Part shown: positions 22,101-32,493 of the stretch, in pieces
How the letters are laid out: each line of letters begins with the position of its first letter
How positions within the stretch are numbered: the first letter of the stretch is position 1
Assembly: GCA_019448385.1 (NCBI GenBank)
Contig: JAGTXO010000039.1
Location: 1 to 64,000, forward strand
Source: Diacronema lutheri
Taxonomy: Eukaryota; Haptophyta; Pavlovophyceae; Pavlovales; Pavlovaceae
DNA length: 64,000 nucleotides
Direction: 5' to 3'
Made by a program: the position numbers and the translations under genes
The notes under the pieces: model-generated
What the model was told of the DNA's origin: nothing
What the model saw: only the letters and a program-made list of their open reading frames with translations
Databases searched by the model: none

Positions 22101-23758
22101 AGCTGCGCACGCGGCTCAAGGCGCTGGACCTGCGCGACCACGATGGCGAGCCGATCAAGTGGACAGGCACAAACGGCAACACCCCGCCGATGTCGGACGT
22201 GCGCGTCAGGTACGCGGTCTTTGCGACGCGCTTCGACATCTCCAACCGCGTCTTCGACTACGCCGGGCGCGAGCGGCCGCCGGCCGATCTGCCGTGGCAC
22301 GCGCGGCGCTCGTGGGTTGGCCTCGCGCCGCTGCCGCGCGTGCCGCTCCCGGGCCGGCAGCCCGTCAAGTCGGTGGTGACAGATGGCGTCGCCGTGCACG
22401 CCGTCGGGACCGTCCTCGTGCCGAAGGCGCAGGCGCCGGCCGGCGGCTCGGGCGTCCTGCACCGCTGGCGCCGGCCGGACGGGCGCATCGCCGTCGCGCT
22501 CGGCTCCGAGCTGCGGCGGGCGATCGACGTCGAGGCGGCGGTCGTCGTCGCGGCCGACCCAAACATGGGCAACATCACCACCTACTCTGCGCACGTCGGG
22601 CGGGCGGCCGTCTGGCGGCAGTTCACGCAGCGCGCGCGCGCGCGCGCCGCGGGCTTTGCGCGCGAGACGGCCAAGACCAACGCGGCGCGGCGGCGCGTGC
22701 GCAAGGACGGGCGCGGCGAGGAGTTCAGCGTGGAGGCGGACGAGGCGCGGCTTGGCGAGGCGCACAGCGCCAAGGTGCTCGGCGAGGGCGAGTTCCACGC
22801 CTTCCACCGCGAGAGCGCGCGGGTGCGCGAGCGCGCCGCCGAGCACGTGTACGACGCGCCGGCGCGCCGGAAGGAGCGCTGGCGGCGCGACAGCGGCGGG
22901 CGGTCCAACGCGGCGCGGGTCGCCGAGGCGCTCATCGCGGCGCACTGTGTCGACGGCGTGACGCGCGACCGGCTGCTCGTGTGCGTGGGCAAGTGGCTGC
23001 GCGACCACAAGGGCGCGCAGCCCAAGGGCGCGCCGCCCGCCTTCCAGGTGGGGCTGCTGCGCGAGCTGCGGCGGCGCGGCGTCGCGGCCGTCTTCGTGCC
23101 CGAGCCGTACACGTCGATGCACTGCTCGATGCCGCGGCTCGCCAAGGGCGGCAGGCTGCAGCGCTGCGGCGCGGAGCTCGCGCAGAACCCGCGCCTGCCC
23201 GTGGCAAAGGGCGGCACGCGCACGGTGCACGCGCTCGTCATCTGCCCGGCGTGCAACGGCGGCAAGAAGCCCGTGCACCGCGACTACAACGCCGCGCGCA
23301 ACATCTTCTACGACGTGCACGACATGGCGGCGCACGCGGCCGGGCGCGACACCACGTCGACGCCTGAGCGCTTTGCCCTCGTGCTCGCCTGGTGGGCGCG
23401 CGGCGAGGTGTGGGAGCGTGAGGAGCGCATGGTGCACGGCGAGGGCGACGACTGCGACGACGAGTGCGACGGCGACGACGAGGGCGACGACGAGGGCGAC
23501 GACGACGACGACGACGATGGCAGCGGCGACGGCGGCGGCGGCGAGGGCGACGGCGACGGCGACGGCGACGGAGGCGGCGGCGGCGACGACGACGATGACG
23601 GCGGGGGAGGCGGCGGCGGCGACGGCGGTGGCGACGACGGCGGCGGGCGCGGCGGCGGTGGCGGCGGCGGCTCTCGCGCCCGCACCCCCGCCCGCGGAGC
23701 TGCCAGCGCCAGTGCCGGCGGCGGCAGCGCGCGCGGGCCGAAGCGCGGCCGGCGTTGA
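11541..23758 (+). CDS. Giant Ulp1-YqaJ-chromodomain-Fanzor fusion protein
   Basis: One frame stays open from about 11541 to 21905; a phase-0 GT-AG intron (21906-22033) then joins it to an exon ending at TGA 23756-23758. Together about 4,000 residues. Modules in order: Ala/Pro-rich repeats (to about 12100); a Ulp1-like fold with His324, Asp347, Gln388, Cys393 (counted from 11541); a poly-Ala linker; one or more diverged protease-like segments (about 14480-15060, 19270-19700, 20080-20420); a YqaJ-type nuclease (about 16880-17460); a Pro/Ala repeat; a chromodomain (20583-20770); and a Fanzor nuclease (about 21030-23400) with an acidic Asp/Gly tail ending in a basic GPKRGRR. No ATG precedes the first protease fold (first in-frame ATG near 12259), so the true N-terminus lies upstream, most simply in the 4860-11480 coding region. 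The fusion is seen directly as an open frame; its function is inference. It could be a self-processing polyprotein. Confidence 0.72.
11765..12010. repeat. Tandem repeats with core cgcctgccgccgacggt
   Basis: Four to five imperfect copies, roughly 55-65 bases apart, encode variants of FAPAADGVFPAPLAAAAAS. The copies vary in length, so the open frame changes between the two long reading frames here. This is the junction between the two halves of the locus. Confidence 0.75.
12130..12830 (+). other. Ulp1-like (C48) protease domain
   Basis: His in ASGHFTALRLV (codon 12510), Asp in VLVDTLA (codon 12579), Gln (codon 12702) and Cys (codon 12717) in AAQRGATCGLAIV. This is the His-Asp-Gln-Cys order of Ulp1/adenain-type proteases. 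It looks catalytically complete, unlike later copies in the same protein. Confidence 0.65.
13100..13192. repeat. GCC trinucleotide run (poly-Ala)
   Basis: About 30 GCC units, interrupted once or twice, encode a poly-Ala linker after the first protease module of the giant protein. Confidence 0.93.
16880..17460 (+). other. YqaJ-type PD-(D/E)XK exonuclease domain
   Basis: Motifs follow the phage/lambda-exonuclease-like YqaJ order: SPRWHDERWEEVTGSKVG, then GEAVALRKLAAAYG, then FSPDGLAIL (Asp codon 17169), LVEVKTLTK (Glu codon 17214, Lys codon 17220) and HRDQLQLGMHVLG with the Q-x-Q motif. All expected metal-binding and catalytic residues are visible. Such domains resect DNA ends and are common in viruses and large transposons. 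Confidence 0.8.
18708..18850. repeat. 18-base tandem repeat encoding PPPAAA
   Basis: About seven copies of gccgccgcgccgccgccc with small changes (one encodes Thr, one Val), forming a flexible Pro/Ala linker. Confidence 0.92.
20583..20770 (+). other. Chromodomain
   Basis: Residues read TYEVEAVVDER, then FQFRIRWRGYDESADTWEPE, then NVSSDLVAQFRK. This matches the chromodomain consensus: beta strands, aromatic cage positions Tyr/Trp/Trp, and a C-terminal helix. Chromodomains bind methylated histone tails; in transposable elements they bias where the element acts. It directly precedes the Fanzor part of the same open frame. Confidence 0.85.
21030..23560 (+). other. Fanzor (eukaryotic TnpB-like RNA-guided nuclease) domain
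   Basis: The C-terminal module has the RuvC-fold signatures of the TnpB/Fanzor family: RuvC-I VVVAADPNMGNITTY (Asp codon 22556), RuvC-II VFVPEPYTSMHC (Glu codon 23102), a zinc ribbon (HC..., RCG..., CPAC) between about 23120 and 23260, and RuvC-III VHRDYNAARNI (Asp codon 23282). The helical N-terminal half (about 21100-21900) is separated from the RuvC half by the intron 21906-22033. Characterised members are RNA-guided DNA endonucleases whose guide RNA is encoded beside the gene. All three catalytic acids are present, so it may be active. Fusion to other domains is unusual. Family assignment firm; whether it is the Fanzor1 or Fanzor2 type cannot be told without a tree, but the domain-rich context and intron favour Fanzor1. 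Confidence 0.88.
23456..23690. repeat. GAC/GGC-rich low-complexity tract
   Basis: Irregular GAC and GGC repeats encode an Asp/Gly-rich acidic tail at the end of the Fanzor protein. Confidence 0.92.
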
Positions 23759-24209
23759 CGCACGGCCGAGCCGCGCAGCGGTCGACGCTTTGCGGGCTCT
23801 GCCCAGGTCGCGCGCGGCTGGCGACGCGTGCCGCGCGCGGCACGACCGTGCACGCCGCCACCCGTGGCCGAGCGCGCCGCACCAGCCGGCCCGCTCCAAC
23901 CGCCGTGCGGATCACGGACGCTCGCTACGGCTCGTCGGCGCGCGTCACCTGCGCCGGCGGCCACGGCGCCGTCTGCTCCGGCCTCGTCGCGAGCAGCCCG
24001 ACCGCTGCTCGCCGCCCGCACGCCGCCGCAGCAACGCTGCGCGTCGTGCTCCCCCGCTCGCCAAACGCGAAGAGCTCCCTCACAAGGACGTCCTTCCGAA
24101 CGGCCCGCGCTGCACTCGGGGCGCGATCGTGCCCCTGATCGGATTTGGCTTGACCATCTATACTTGTTGATAGGAAATATGTTTTGAATTTTCGGGTTTT
24201 TTAAAAAAA
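23759..24209. other. Non-coding 3' flank of the Fanzor gene; possible guide-RNA region
   Basis: No supported gene. The first 370 bases are GC-rich. The last 75 bases (about 24135-24209) are strikingly AT-rich, with TTTTTTAAAAAAA near 24199-24209, and fit overlapping 3' ends of two convergent transcripts. In TnpB and Fanzor systems the guide RNA is usually encoded at or just past the 3' end of the nuclease gene, so this is where such an RNA would be sought; no structure was computed. Confidence 0.4.
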
Positions 24210-26286
24210 TCATAGCAAGCCAAGTGCCTCCATCCGCCGCGCGAGCTGGGCCTCGTGCTCCGCGGTCAGTCGAATGATCTGCGCCGACGCCTCCGCTCGC
24301 TCGTGCCCAAAGATTTTGTCCAGCCGCCGCCTCTCGGTTGGGTCGGCGACGCGCTTGAGCGCGGCCTCTCGCCCCTTCTCCGTCGCCGCTTCCGCCTCGA
24401 GCAACGTAAGCAGCTGGTCGTTCTGCGCGCGTCGCAGCGCGGCGAGCTCGTCCGTCGCGCCTGGCCGGCCGAAGCGCGCCGAGCCAGGACGCGCGCGGCT
24501 CGGCGCGGCGGCGCGCGCGCGCTCCGAGGCGCCACGCGCCGACTGCGGCCTCGCACGCGCAGGCCGAGGCGAGGCCAGCGCGCGCGGCGTGAGCGCGCGG
24601 CCGGGCGAGAGCGCGCCCTCGGCGATGCGCTGCTCGAGCTGGCGTTTGTGGTACGCATCCGCGCGCCGCAGCCGCGCAAGATTTTCTGAGATGTCGAGCT
24701 CGCGTAGGCTGCACGCAAACGAGCGAGCGCGCGCGGGCAGCAGCGTGCCGAGTGCGAGGGTTGGCGGGTGTCAACGGTGCGAGCAGGTGCGATCGCCCGG
24801 CATGGGCGGCGCGCAGGGCGACCATGGGGCGGTGCGCGCGGAGCCAAAGGCGCCGTGCGCAGCGCCAAGCTCAGCAGAGGGCGACGCGTGTCACGCGGAT
24901 GAGGTCGGTGCGCGCAGGCGCACGGGCACGCGGCGGCACGGGGCGGAGGCGCGCGCAGACGCACGCGCACGGGGTGCCACGGCGCAGGCCCAGGGCGCTC
25001 GAACCGTTTCTCCTCCCGCCGTAGCATCCGGTCAATCGCACGCCTGCGCTCCGCCTCGGCGGCGCGCTGCTCGTCCTCGTCGAGCTTGGACTGAATACGT
25101 AGCCGCCGCGCCGCGGCCGCTTCGCCCGCCCGCTGCGCGGCGTCCGCCTTCTTGCGCGCGCCCGCCTCGTCCGCCGCCCGCTTGAGCTCGCGCTCGCGCT
25201 CGCGCTCGCGCTCGGCCTCCGCCTCCGCACGCCGGCGCTCGGCCGACTCGAGGCGTTCGGCGAGCGCCTCGGTCCGACCGGCCTGGCTCGAGCGCGCGCG
25301 CAGCCGTGCCGACTTTGCGCGCGCCTCCTGCGCCTCAAGGCGCTCGCGCAGCGCGCGCTGCGCGGCGTGCTGCTCGGCGGTGAGCTCGGTGTGTCGAAGG
25401 TCAGACTTGACTTCCCGCACGATCGCCGCGCGCCGCTTGGCCTCCTGCCGCGCCTCGACCTCGGCGCGCGCCGCAGCGATCTTGTCGCGCTTCGCCGCAG
25501 CCGCGCTCGCGTTCCTCGCCGCACGCTCGCGCCGCTGCCTCTCGAGCTCCGCGGCGCGGGCAGCGTCCTTGGCCTCGAGCTCCGCGGCGCGCGCGTCGGT
25601 GGCGCGGCGCAGTTGCTCGGACGCGGCGGTCTTGCGCTGCGTGAGGTGCGCCACCTTTGCGCGGCGCTCAGCCTCGCGCAGCTGCGCCGCGCGCTCGCGC
25701 TGCGCGCGCATCGCCTCCTCCTTGGCATGCTGCACGGCCGTGCGCTCCTCGTACTTTGCGAGCTCAAGCTCGGCGCGCGCTCGCGCCGCGCGCGCGGTGG
25801 CCTCCTTCTTCGCGGCGCGCTCGCGCCGCGCCTGCTCTTCAAGATAACGCTCCTTCGCGCCACCGCCACCCGCGAGCGCGCCTGCCGAGCCCGGCCGGCC
25901 GCCGGCGGACGCGGCGACGTTCCGCCGATCGACGGCCTCGTACGCCATCTCGCGCAGCTCCTCCTCGACGAGCTTGATCTTTACTGCGCGCGCGGCGCAT
26001 TGCGGCGGCGCCGGTGCACAGCGCAGGGGGACGGACGTGGTTAAGGGCCGGCCTCTGGCCGAGCCGTGCCAGCGCGCGCGCACGCGCGCGCTGCACCCTG
26101 TCGCCTCGCCTCGTGGTGCTCGGCGCGCATGTCGATGATGACCGGGTCGACACCCGGCTCGAAAAAGTCGTCGCGCGGCTTGGCGACGAGCTCGGACGCG
26201 AGCATTCCGACCCGCTCGCACGCGACGAGCGCGCGCGGCTCCGACAGAGCGCGCGCGCGGCCTGCGGCCACCTCGGCCAGGCTCAT
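24210..26286 (-). CDS. Arg/Glu/Ala-rich coiled-coil protein, function unknown
   Basis: Starts at ATG 26286 (MSLAEVAAGRARAL) and ends at TGA 24212-24210. Three exons keep frame: 26286-26097, 25983 to about 25030, and 24708-24210. The first intron (26096-25984, phase 1) is clear; the second donor is uncertain (AAACG|GTTCGA or a site just downstream, both phase 2). About 550 residues. The middle 300 or so are charged helix of the ERRAAELERQRR type, a long single coiled coil like those of ciliary and cytoskeletal proteins. The last exon has a segment around ENLARLRRADAYHKRQLEQR and ends in an amphipathic helix. I cannot name the family; a flagellar or cytoskeletal role is only a guess. Divergent from the next gene, with 148 bases between starts. 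Confidence 0.65.
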
Positions 26287-26434
26287 GCTGCGCCTCGCCC
26301 AAGCTCGTCGGACAGCTCAACACGTCCGTTTGAATCGAGTTCAGACCTACCTACGGCCGTTGTTGCGCCCATCGTGTCTCCACTGGGCCGGGCCGTCCGC
26401 GGCGGAGGGGAGGGGAGGCGACGGGAGGCGGCGC
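26287..26434. promoter_or_regulatory. Divergent promoter region
   Basis: 148 bases between two divergent start codons. Slightly lower GC than its flanks; no TATA box or other clear element. Confidence 0.4.
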
Positions 26435-29400
26435 ATGGCACGGTCGGACGACACGTCGTCCAGCGACGACGATACGACGACGACGGACACGAGCTCCGAC
26501 GACGATTCTACCGACACGAGCGACGATACCAGCTCGTCCGACGACTCGGACGACTCGGACAGCTCCGACTCGAGCAAGTCGGCGCGCTCGCCCAAGTCGA
26601 GCAACGACAGCACGGTGCTCGCGATCAAGGTGGTTCGCAAGCCGAGCGGGCGCAAGCGGGCGCCACGCCGCGCCAGCCGCGCCGCGCCGCCGCGCCGCGC
26701 GCGGAGCGAGTCCGACGACTCGTCGTCGGGCTCGAGCGACGCGCGCGACGAGGTCCTCGAGGCGCACGCCGAGCTCGTGCGCATGCAGCGCGAGCAGGAG
26801 CAGGCGCGGCACCGACGGCGGCGCGAGTGCGCGCACGCGTTCGCGCGATGTGCCCGCGCCGCGCGAGCACTGCGCCGCGCCGCGCCGCGCTCACGCTCGG
26901 CGGCCCGGCCCGCGCGCGGCTGCGCGCTCGCCCCGCGCGCAGGCGCGAACGGCGTCGGCGGCGGCGCGAGTCCGAGCGGCTGCGCGAGCTCCTTCGGCTC
27001 GGGCGGGCGGAGGAGGAGCAGGATGCGGCTGAGAGCGATGAGGATGGCGACGACGCCTCACGCTACGGCCTCGAGCGCCTCATCCGCTCCTTGCGCGCCG
27101 CGCCGCTCCGCGCCGCGCCGCCGCCGCCACCGCCGCCACCGCCGCCCGTCGAGGCGCCCGGCGATCCTCGCGTGCCCCAGGCGCCGCGCACGACGCCACC
27201 AGACAGCGGCGCGCTGCCGCTCTCGCCGGGCGCGCGCGCGGACATGGCCGCCGCCGCGGCTGCCGCTCGCCCGCACGCGCGCCGCGCGGCGCAGGCGCGG
27301 CAGGCGGCCGCGCTGCTCGCCGCCGCGGCGACCGTTGCACCGGCCGGCGACGGCGGCGGTGGTGCGGCGAACGCGGCCGGCGCGGGCGCGGCAGCCGAGG
27401 GCGCGCTACGCGCGCTGCGCGCCGAGCTCGAGGCCGCGGCGCGCGCGCGCGACGCGGCGGGCGAGCCGAGCCAGCCGTCTGCACTGCGCCAGCGCGCGCG
27501 CGCGCTTGGCGGCGCGCTCGAGCTCAGCGCCGGCGGCGAGAGGATGCAAGCGGCCGCCGTCTGCGAGGACGTCGCCGCGGCCGAGACGGCGGACGCGGAC
27601 GCGGCGGCGAGCGTCGCGGCCGCGGCGACACGCGCCGCGCGCGAGGGTGTCCGGGCGTCGCAGGCGTCGCAGCATGGCGACGCGTGGCGTTCGCACACAC
27701 CGCCGCCGTCCGCGCCGCCCGACGGTACGGGCGCGCGCGCCGACGACAGCGGCGAGTGGAGCGCCGTCGGCGCGCTGCAGGCGGGCGCGCGCGCGGCGGC
27801 CGAGCTGGTCGCGCACGGCGAATTGGGCCGCGCGCTCGACGCGCTCGATGTCGCACTCGCCGCCGCGCAGCGCGCGCCGGTTGGCGGTGGTGGCGGCGGC
27901 GGCGACGCGGCGCGGCGTCGGGCTGCGCTCAGCGCCGCACTGGGCGTCGCGCGCGACTACGCGGCGGCGGGCGACGCTGTCGCGGTCGCGGCGGCGCTGA
28001 TCGATGTGCTGCCCACGACGGCGTTGGACGTGCGCGCGGGCGCGCCCGGCATGTCCGTGGCCGGCGGCGCGGGCGCGCGTGCCACGAGCGCGGCGGCCGA
28101 GCTCCGCGAGCGCGCCGCACGTTCGGCGGAAGCGGCAGAGGCCGCGAGCGCGGCGATGGCGCAGGTGCGCGCGGCGACGCGACTCCTACGCGAGGAGAAC
28201 GCGCCGGGCGCGCTCGACGCCGCCGCCGCCGTCGTCGCCGACGCTTTGGCGGCTCTCGACGCGGCGGGCTCGGACGCGGGCTCGGACGCGGGCTCGGCAC
28301 TCGTTTCTTCCGACGCCGATTCCGACTTGGAGTTCGACGCACGTTCCGAGAGTGGCGCCGGGAGCGCGCAAAACGGCGCATCCCCGAGCCACGCGGGCGC
28401 GCCCGTCATCGCATCCGACGCCACGCTCGCGCGCGCCGGCGCGCAGACAGCCGCCGCCGAGCGGCGCGCGCGCGCGCTCGATCGCGCGCATCGCCTCGTG
28501 ATGCGCGGTGCGGGCGCGGCGCGCGTTGTGCGTTCGCTCGAGCGGCTGGCGAGGCGCGACGGCGCGGCGCACGGCGAGGCGGTGGACAGGACGGCCGACC
28601 GCGACGCCGGTGTCCACGGCGGCGGCGGCGGCGGCAGCGCGGGCGGCGAGGGCGAGGGCGAGGGCGCGCCGGACGGCGAAGGCGGCGCGCGCGCCGACGG
28701 CGCAGCGCCGCGCGAGCGACGCGCGTGGGCGGAGGCGCGCGCGGCCGCGCGCTTTTTGCGAGTGGGCGACACGCAGGCCGCGCTGCAGGCGCTGGCGAGC
28801 GCGCGCGACGCGGCGTTTGACGCGCTCGAGGACACGCACGCGGCCGAAGCCGAAGTGGCCGACGCGGCCGACGCGGGCGCGCCGGCGGCGCGCGCAGACC
28901 CTCACCGCCTTGCGCCGTCGGCAGCGCCTCTCGCGCTTGCGGGAGGCGGTGGTGCGTGCGCGGCGAGCGGGCGCGATGTGGACGGCGCGAGCGCCGCGCC
29001 GGCTCGGGCCGCTCCTGCGCGGCGCGCGCACGACGAGCGCGGCCGCTCCTCGGCGTCAGGCGCGCGCTTTGCGCAGCTGCGGCTGCTGCGGAGAGCGGCA
29101 CGCCTGCTGTCCGAGGGCAAAGGTGACGAGGCGAGGCGCGCGCTCGTCGGCGCCGAGTCGGAAGCGCGGCTTGCGAGCGACGCGGCCACCGCCGCGGCCG
29201 CCGTGGCCGAGCGCGCGGTTGCGGCCGCGGCCGCGGCCGCGCCGCCTCAAGCCGGCACGCCGCCCGTCGCCGCTCGCGGCGCGCGCGATCCGCCGTCGGC
29301 GCGCGCGGCGGCGGCTGCCGAGCTCGCGGCCTCCGCCGGCGCGCGCGCTGGCGGCGCGCGCGCGCTCTACCGCGCGAGCGGCGCGGCGGCTGACGCGACC

Positions 29401-32342
29401 GCCACGGCCGGCCCGCGCGCGCGCGGCGCGCTCGAGCGCGCGCACGCCGCGCTGCTCGCGGCGGACGATGAGCTCGCGACGGCCGAGCTCAACGCGTTTG
29501 CGCGCGCGGCGTCCGCGCGCGCGCGCGCGCTCGCGGCGGACCCCGCGCGCGCCGACGGCACGTGGCGCGCCGCCGAGCGTGCACAGCATGCCGAGCTCCT
29601 CGCGCGCGCGGGTGAGCGCGCGCGCGCGCGCCAGGCGCTAGCAGAGCTGCTCGCGCGCGACGGCGTCGCGCGCGCGTCCGGCGGCGAGGCGGCGGCCGAC
29701 GCGGCGGTCGGCGGCGACGGCGGCGTGCGCGTGCGCGACACGCTGCACGCCGCGGTGCGCGCACTCGACCTGCGCGCTGCCGACGCGCCCGGCGCGCACA
29801 GTGCGTCGGCCGATGCGCGCGCTGATCTCGCGCGCGTCGCCGAGGTGTGCACGGCGTGCGCTGAGACGTTCGGCTTAGAGTCCGCGCGCCGCTCGGACGC
29901 GCTCGGCTGCGCGCGCGCGGCCGACGTCGCGCGCCGCGCCGCGCGCGCGCTCGACGCCGACGCGCCCGTTGACACGTGCGCCGACGCGCGTGCCGCGCTC
30001 GCCAGAGCGCTCGACGCCGGCGTCCCCTCCGTGGCCAGCGCGCCGCCGCCGCGCGCCGCGCTGCGCGTCGCGATCGCGCGGATTGTCGCGGGCGACCTCG
30101 ACGGCGCGGCCGTGCGGCTCGCGGGCCTTGCCGAGCTCGCGGCGGACGGCGCGGACGGCGCAGGCGCGCCGGCCATCTCGACCGCCGCCGAGGCCGCCGC
30201 CGCGCTGCCCGCCGCCGCCGCGCTGCGCGCGGCCGCGCGCGCGGCCAACGATGGCGACGCGTCCGCCGCGCTGCGCGCGCTCGGCTCGGCCGGCGCGGAT
30301 GGCGCACGCGGGCTCGGCGCCGCCGCGCGCTCGGCCGCGCAGCTCCTCCCCTCGCTCTCCGCCGCGGAGCGCACGCAACGCTTGCAGGCGCTCGCGGCGC
30401 ACGCGCGCCAGCTCGTCGGTGCCGGCGACGATGCCGGCATGGACGGCGCGCAGGTCGGCGCCGCGGTGAGCGCGAGCGTCGCCGCGCGCGCCGCGCGCGA
30501 GGCGCTGCGCCAGTGCGCGGCGGGCGACGTGGCGCGCGCGGCCGCAACGCTCGACGCCGCCGCCGACGCTCTGTCCGCCGACGAGCAGCGCGAACGCCTG
30601 GCTGGCGCCGGCGGCGCCGGCGGCGGCGGCGAAGCTGCGCTCGCGCTCCGTCTCCTCGAGCGCGGCGAGCACGCCGAGGCGGCGGAGCGGCTGCGCGGCG
30701 CGATCACGCACGCGGTCGTCGCGCTCGCGCGCGGCCATGACGCGCGCGCGCTCGGGCCAGAAGGTGCATCCGACGAGTCGAATGCCGCTCGGCCCGCCAA
30801 CGTGCGCGCGGAGGCGGAGTCGGACGCGGACGCGAACGTCGCGCGCGGTTGGCGGCAGGTGGCGACCTTGCAGCGCGCGCTCGTGCTGCTCCGCGACGGC
30901 GACGCGCGCGGCGCGGCGGATGCGCTCGCGCCGAGCGTCGGCGCGCCCGCCGCGCGCGCCGACGTGCGCGTCCCAGCGCGCGCGCGGCTGCGCGCCGCGA
31001 CGTTCGCCGTGACAGGCGCGCACGCGCTGTGGCGCGAGAGCGCGCGCACCGCGCTCGCCGCCGCCGAGGTCGCGCTGCGCGACGGGCGCGAGCGCGCGGC
31101 GCTCGACGCGATCGACAGCGCGGCGCAGCTCGCCGTGGGCGCGGCGCTCGGTGCGGACGGCGCCACGGCCGCGCCCGCAGCGGCCGTCGCGGACGCCGTC
31201 GCGGACGCCGGCGCGGACGCCGGCGCGTGGGTCGCGCTGCGCGCGCTCGTCGACGCGGGGCGCGCGCTGCGCTCGGGCGGTGCGGAGGCCGCGGCGGCCA
31301 AGCTGCGGGACGCGCGCGGCGCGCTCGGCATCGCCGCGGACGAGGCGGCGCTCGCCGCCCGCGTCGGCGATGCCGAGCGCGAGGTCGATGGCGTCGGCGC
31401 GCACCGGCCGATGCCGCGCGGCGAGCGTGGCGACGCGAGCGCCGATGAGCGCGCGCTGCTTTCTAATGCCGACGGTGAGCTGCGGCCGGGCTGGGCCGGC
31501 GTGCGCGCCGCGCTGGCCGCCGCCGAGACTGCAGAGCAGGCCGCGGCAGCACGCGCTAGCGCACGTCGCGTACCACCCGCTGGCGAACACCTCTTTGGCG
31601 CGCGCGCCGCGCCGCACGGCTCACGCGCCGGCCTGCTGCTGCGCGCAGCCGCTGCGGTGCGCGACGGCGAGCTCGCGGACGCCCTCGGGCTCCTGGCCGA
31701 GCTGCAAAGGCGGCACAGCGAGCGCGCGCACGTACGCGCATTCCGCGCCTTCCCCCCTACGCGTGCTGTGCTTGCACACCGGTTGGCAAGCACAGCCCGC
31801 GCACGCGCCGGCCATGCCTCGTCTTGCGCGCGCGCGCGCCTGCTGTTCAACTTTGCCCTTCTCCCACGCCATGCGTCCCGTGCCCACGCGCGCGCACCTC
31901 GTCGCGCGCGCAGGCCGCGTTCGCCGTCGGCGTGAGCGCCACGCGGTACGGCATGAGTGCAACGGGCGGCGACGCGCACGTCGAGCTCTCGCGCGCCGGG
32001 CGAGTCGCGCGCGCCGCCGAGCTGCTCGAGCTTGGGCGGACGGAGCACGCCCTCGTCGCCATCGACGCGCTGCGCGCCGACGCCCTCGCCGACGATGGCG
32101 ACGACGCGCGGGTGCGCGAGATGGCGGCGCGCGAGCACGCGGTCGCGCGCGCGCCGCCGAGCCGCGGCCATGAGGAGGGGGCGGGGCTTGGTGGCGCGGC
32201 TGCGGCCAAGCCGCTGGCGCCGGTCGCGGTGCGTGAGGCGAGCGCTGGGCCAGGAGCGACCGGGTTCAGCGCCGCGCTGCAGAGCGGCCAGCTCACTGAG
32301 GACGAGCTCGTCGCGCGCGCGCTCCGTGCGCTCGCCGCGTAG
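26435..32342 (+). CDS. 1,869-residue Ala-rich helical-repeat (TPR-like) protein
   Basis: ATG at 26435, stop TAG at 32340-32342. Introns: 26827-26942 (phase 2; the join reads RRRRERERRRR) and 31732-31913 (phase 0). The N-terminus is Ser/Asp-rich and acidic, followed by a basic stretch, an Arg/Glu helix and a Pro run near 27120-27150. From about residue 280 to the end, a loose repeat recurs at least a dozen times in the form 'aL..Gd...Al..L..A': AARFLRVGDTQAALQALASA, RAARLLSEGKGDEARRAL, ALRQCAAGDVARAAATLDAA, LRLLERGEHAEAAERLRGA, AAELLELGRTEHALVAIDAL. The pattern resembles TPR or related helical hairpins forming a solenoid used for protein binding. No enzyme domain, signal peptide or membrane segment. 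I do not recognise the family. Confidence 0.68.
28262..28300. repeat. 12-base tandem repeat (ggctcggacgcg)
   Basis: Three near-exact copies inside the helical-repeat gene, encoding GSDAGSDAGSA. Confidence 0.85.
31186..31226. repeat. 12-base tandem repeat (gtcgcggacgcc)
   Basis: Four imperfect copies in the same gene, encoding AVADAVADAGADAGA. Confidence 0.85.
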
Positions 32343-32493
32343 CTGCGCCATCGCCGGGGCCGTCGGCGCCACAGCGGTCGACAACACCGAGCGCTTTGCC
32401 GCAAGATTAACAACGTTGTCCGATGGCTGTATGAATGTCTGCATCAGACGTTGAGGCAACCATGCCATGCTTGCAAGTCGGCGCAGGAGTGCC

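Larger units (their letters stand above)
4860..24209 (+). mobile_element. Candidate Fanzor-bearing locus (transposon-like, ends not found)
   Basis: The region combines a Fanzor nuclease, a YqaJ-type nuclease, a chromodomain and several Ulp1-like protease folds, a mix typical of large eukaryotic DNA transposons rather than host genes. Fanzor genes are known to ride in diverse eukaryotic transposons and giant viruses. I see no terminal inverted repeats, target-site duplications, transposase DDE domain or capsid gene, so the ends given are only the limits of the coding locus and its 3' flank. It could also be a domesticated single gene. The G+C and codon use look like those of neighbouring host genes, so recent arrival is not evident. 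Confidence 0.35.

Noticed and set aside
4860-23758. Giant-virus or Polinton-type insertion
   Set aside because: Ulp1 and YqaJ domains are also found in such elements, but I see no capsid, packaging ATPase, DNA polymerase or terminal repeats. A DNA-transposon-like or domesticated locus fits better.
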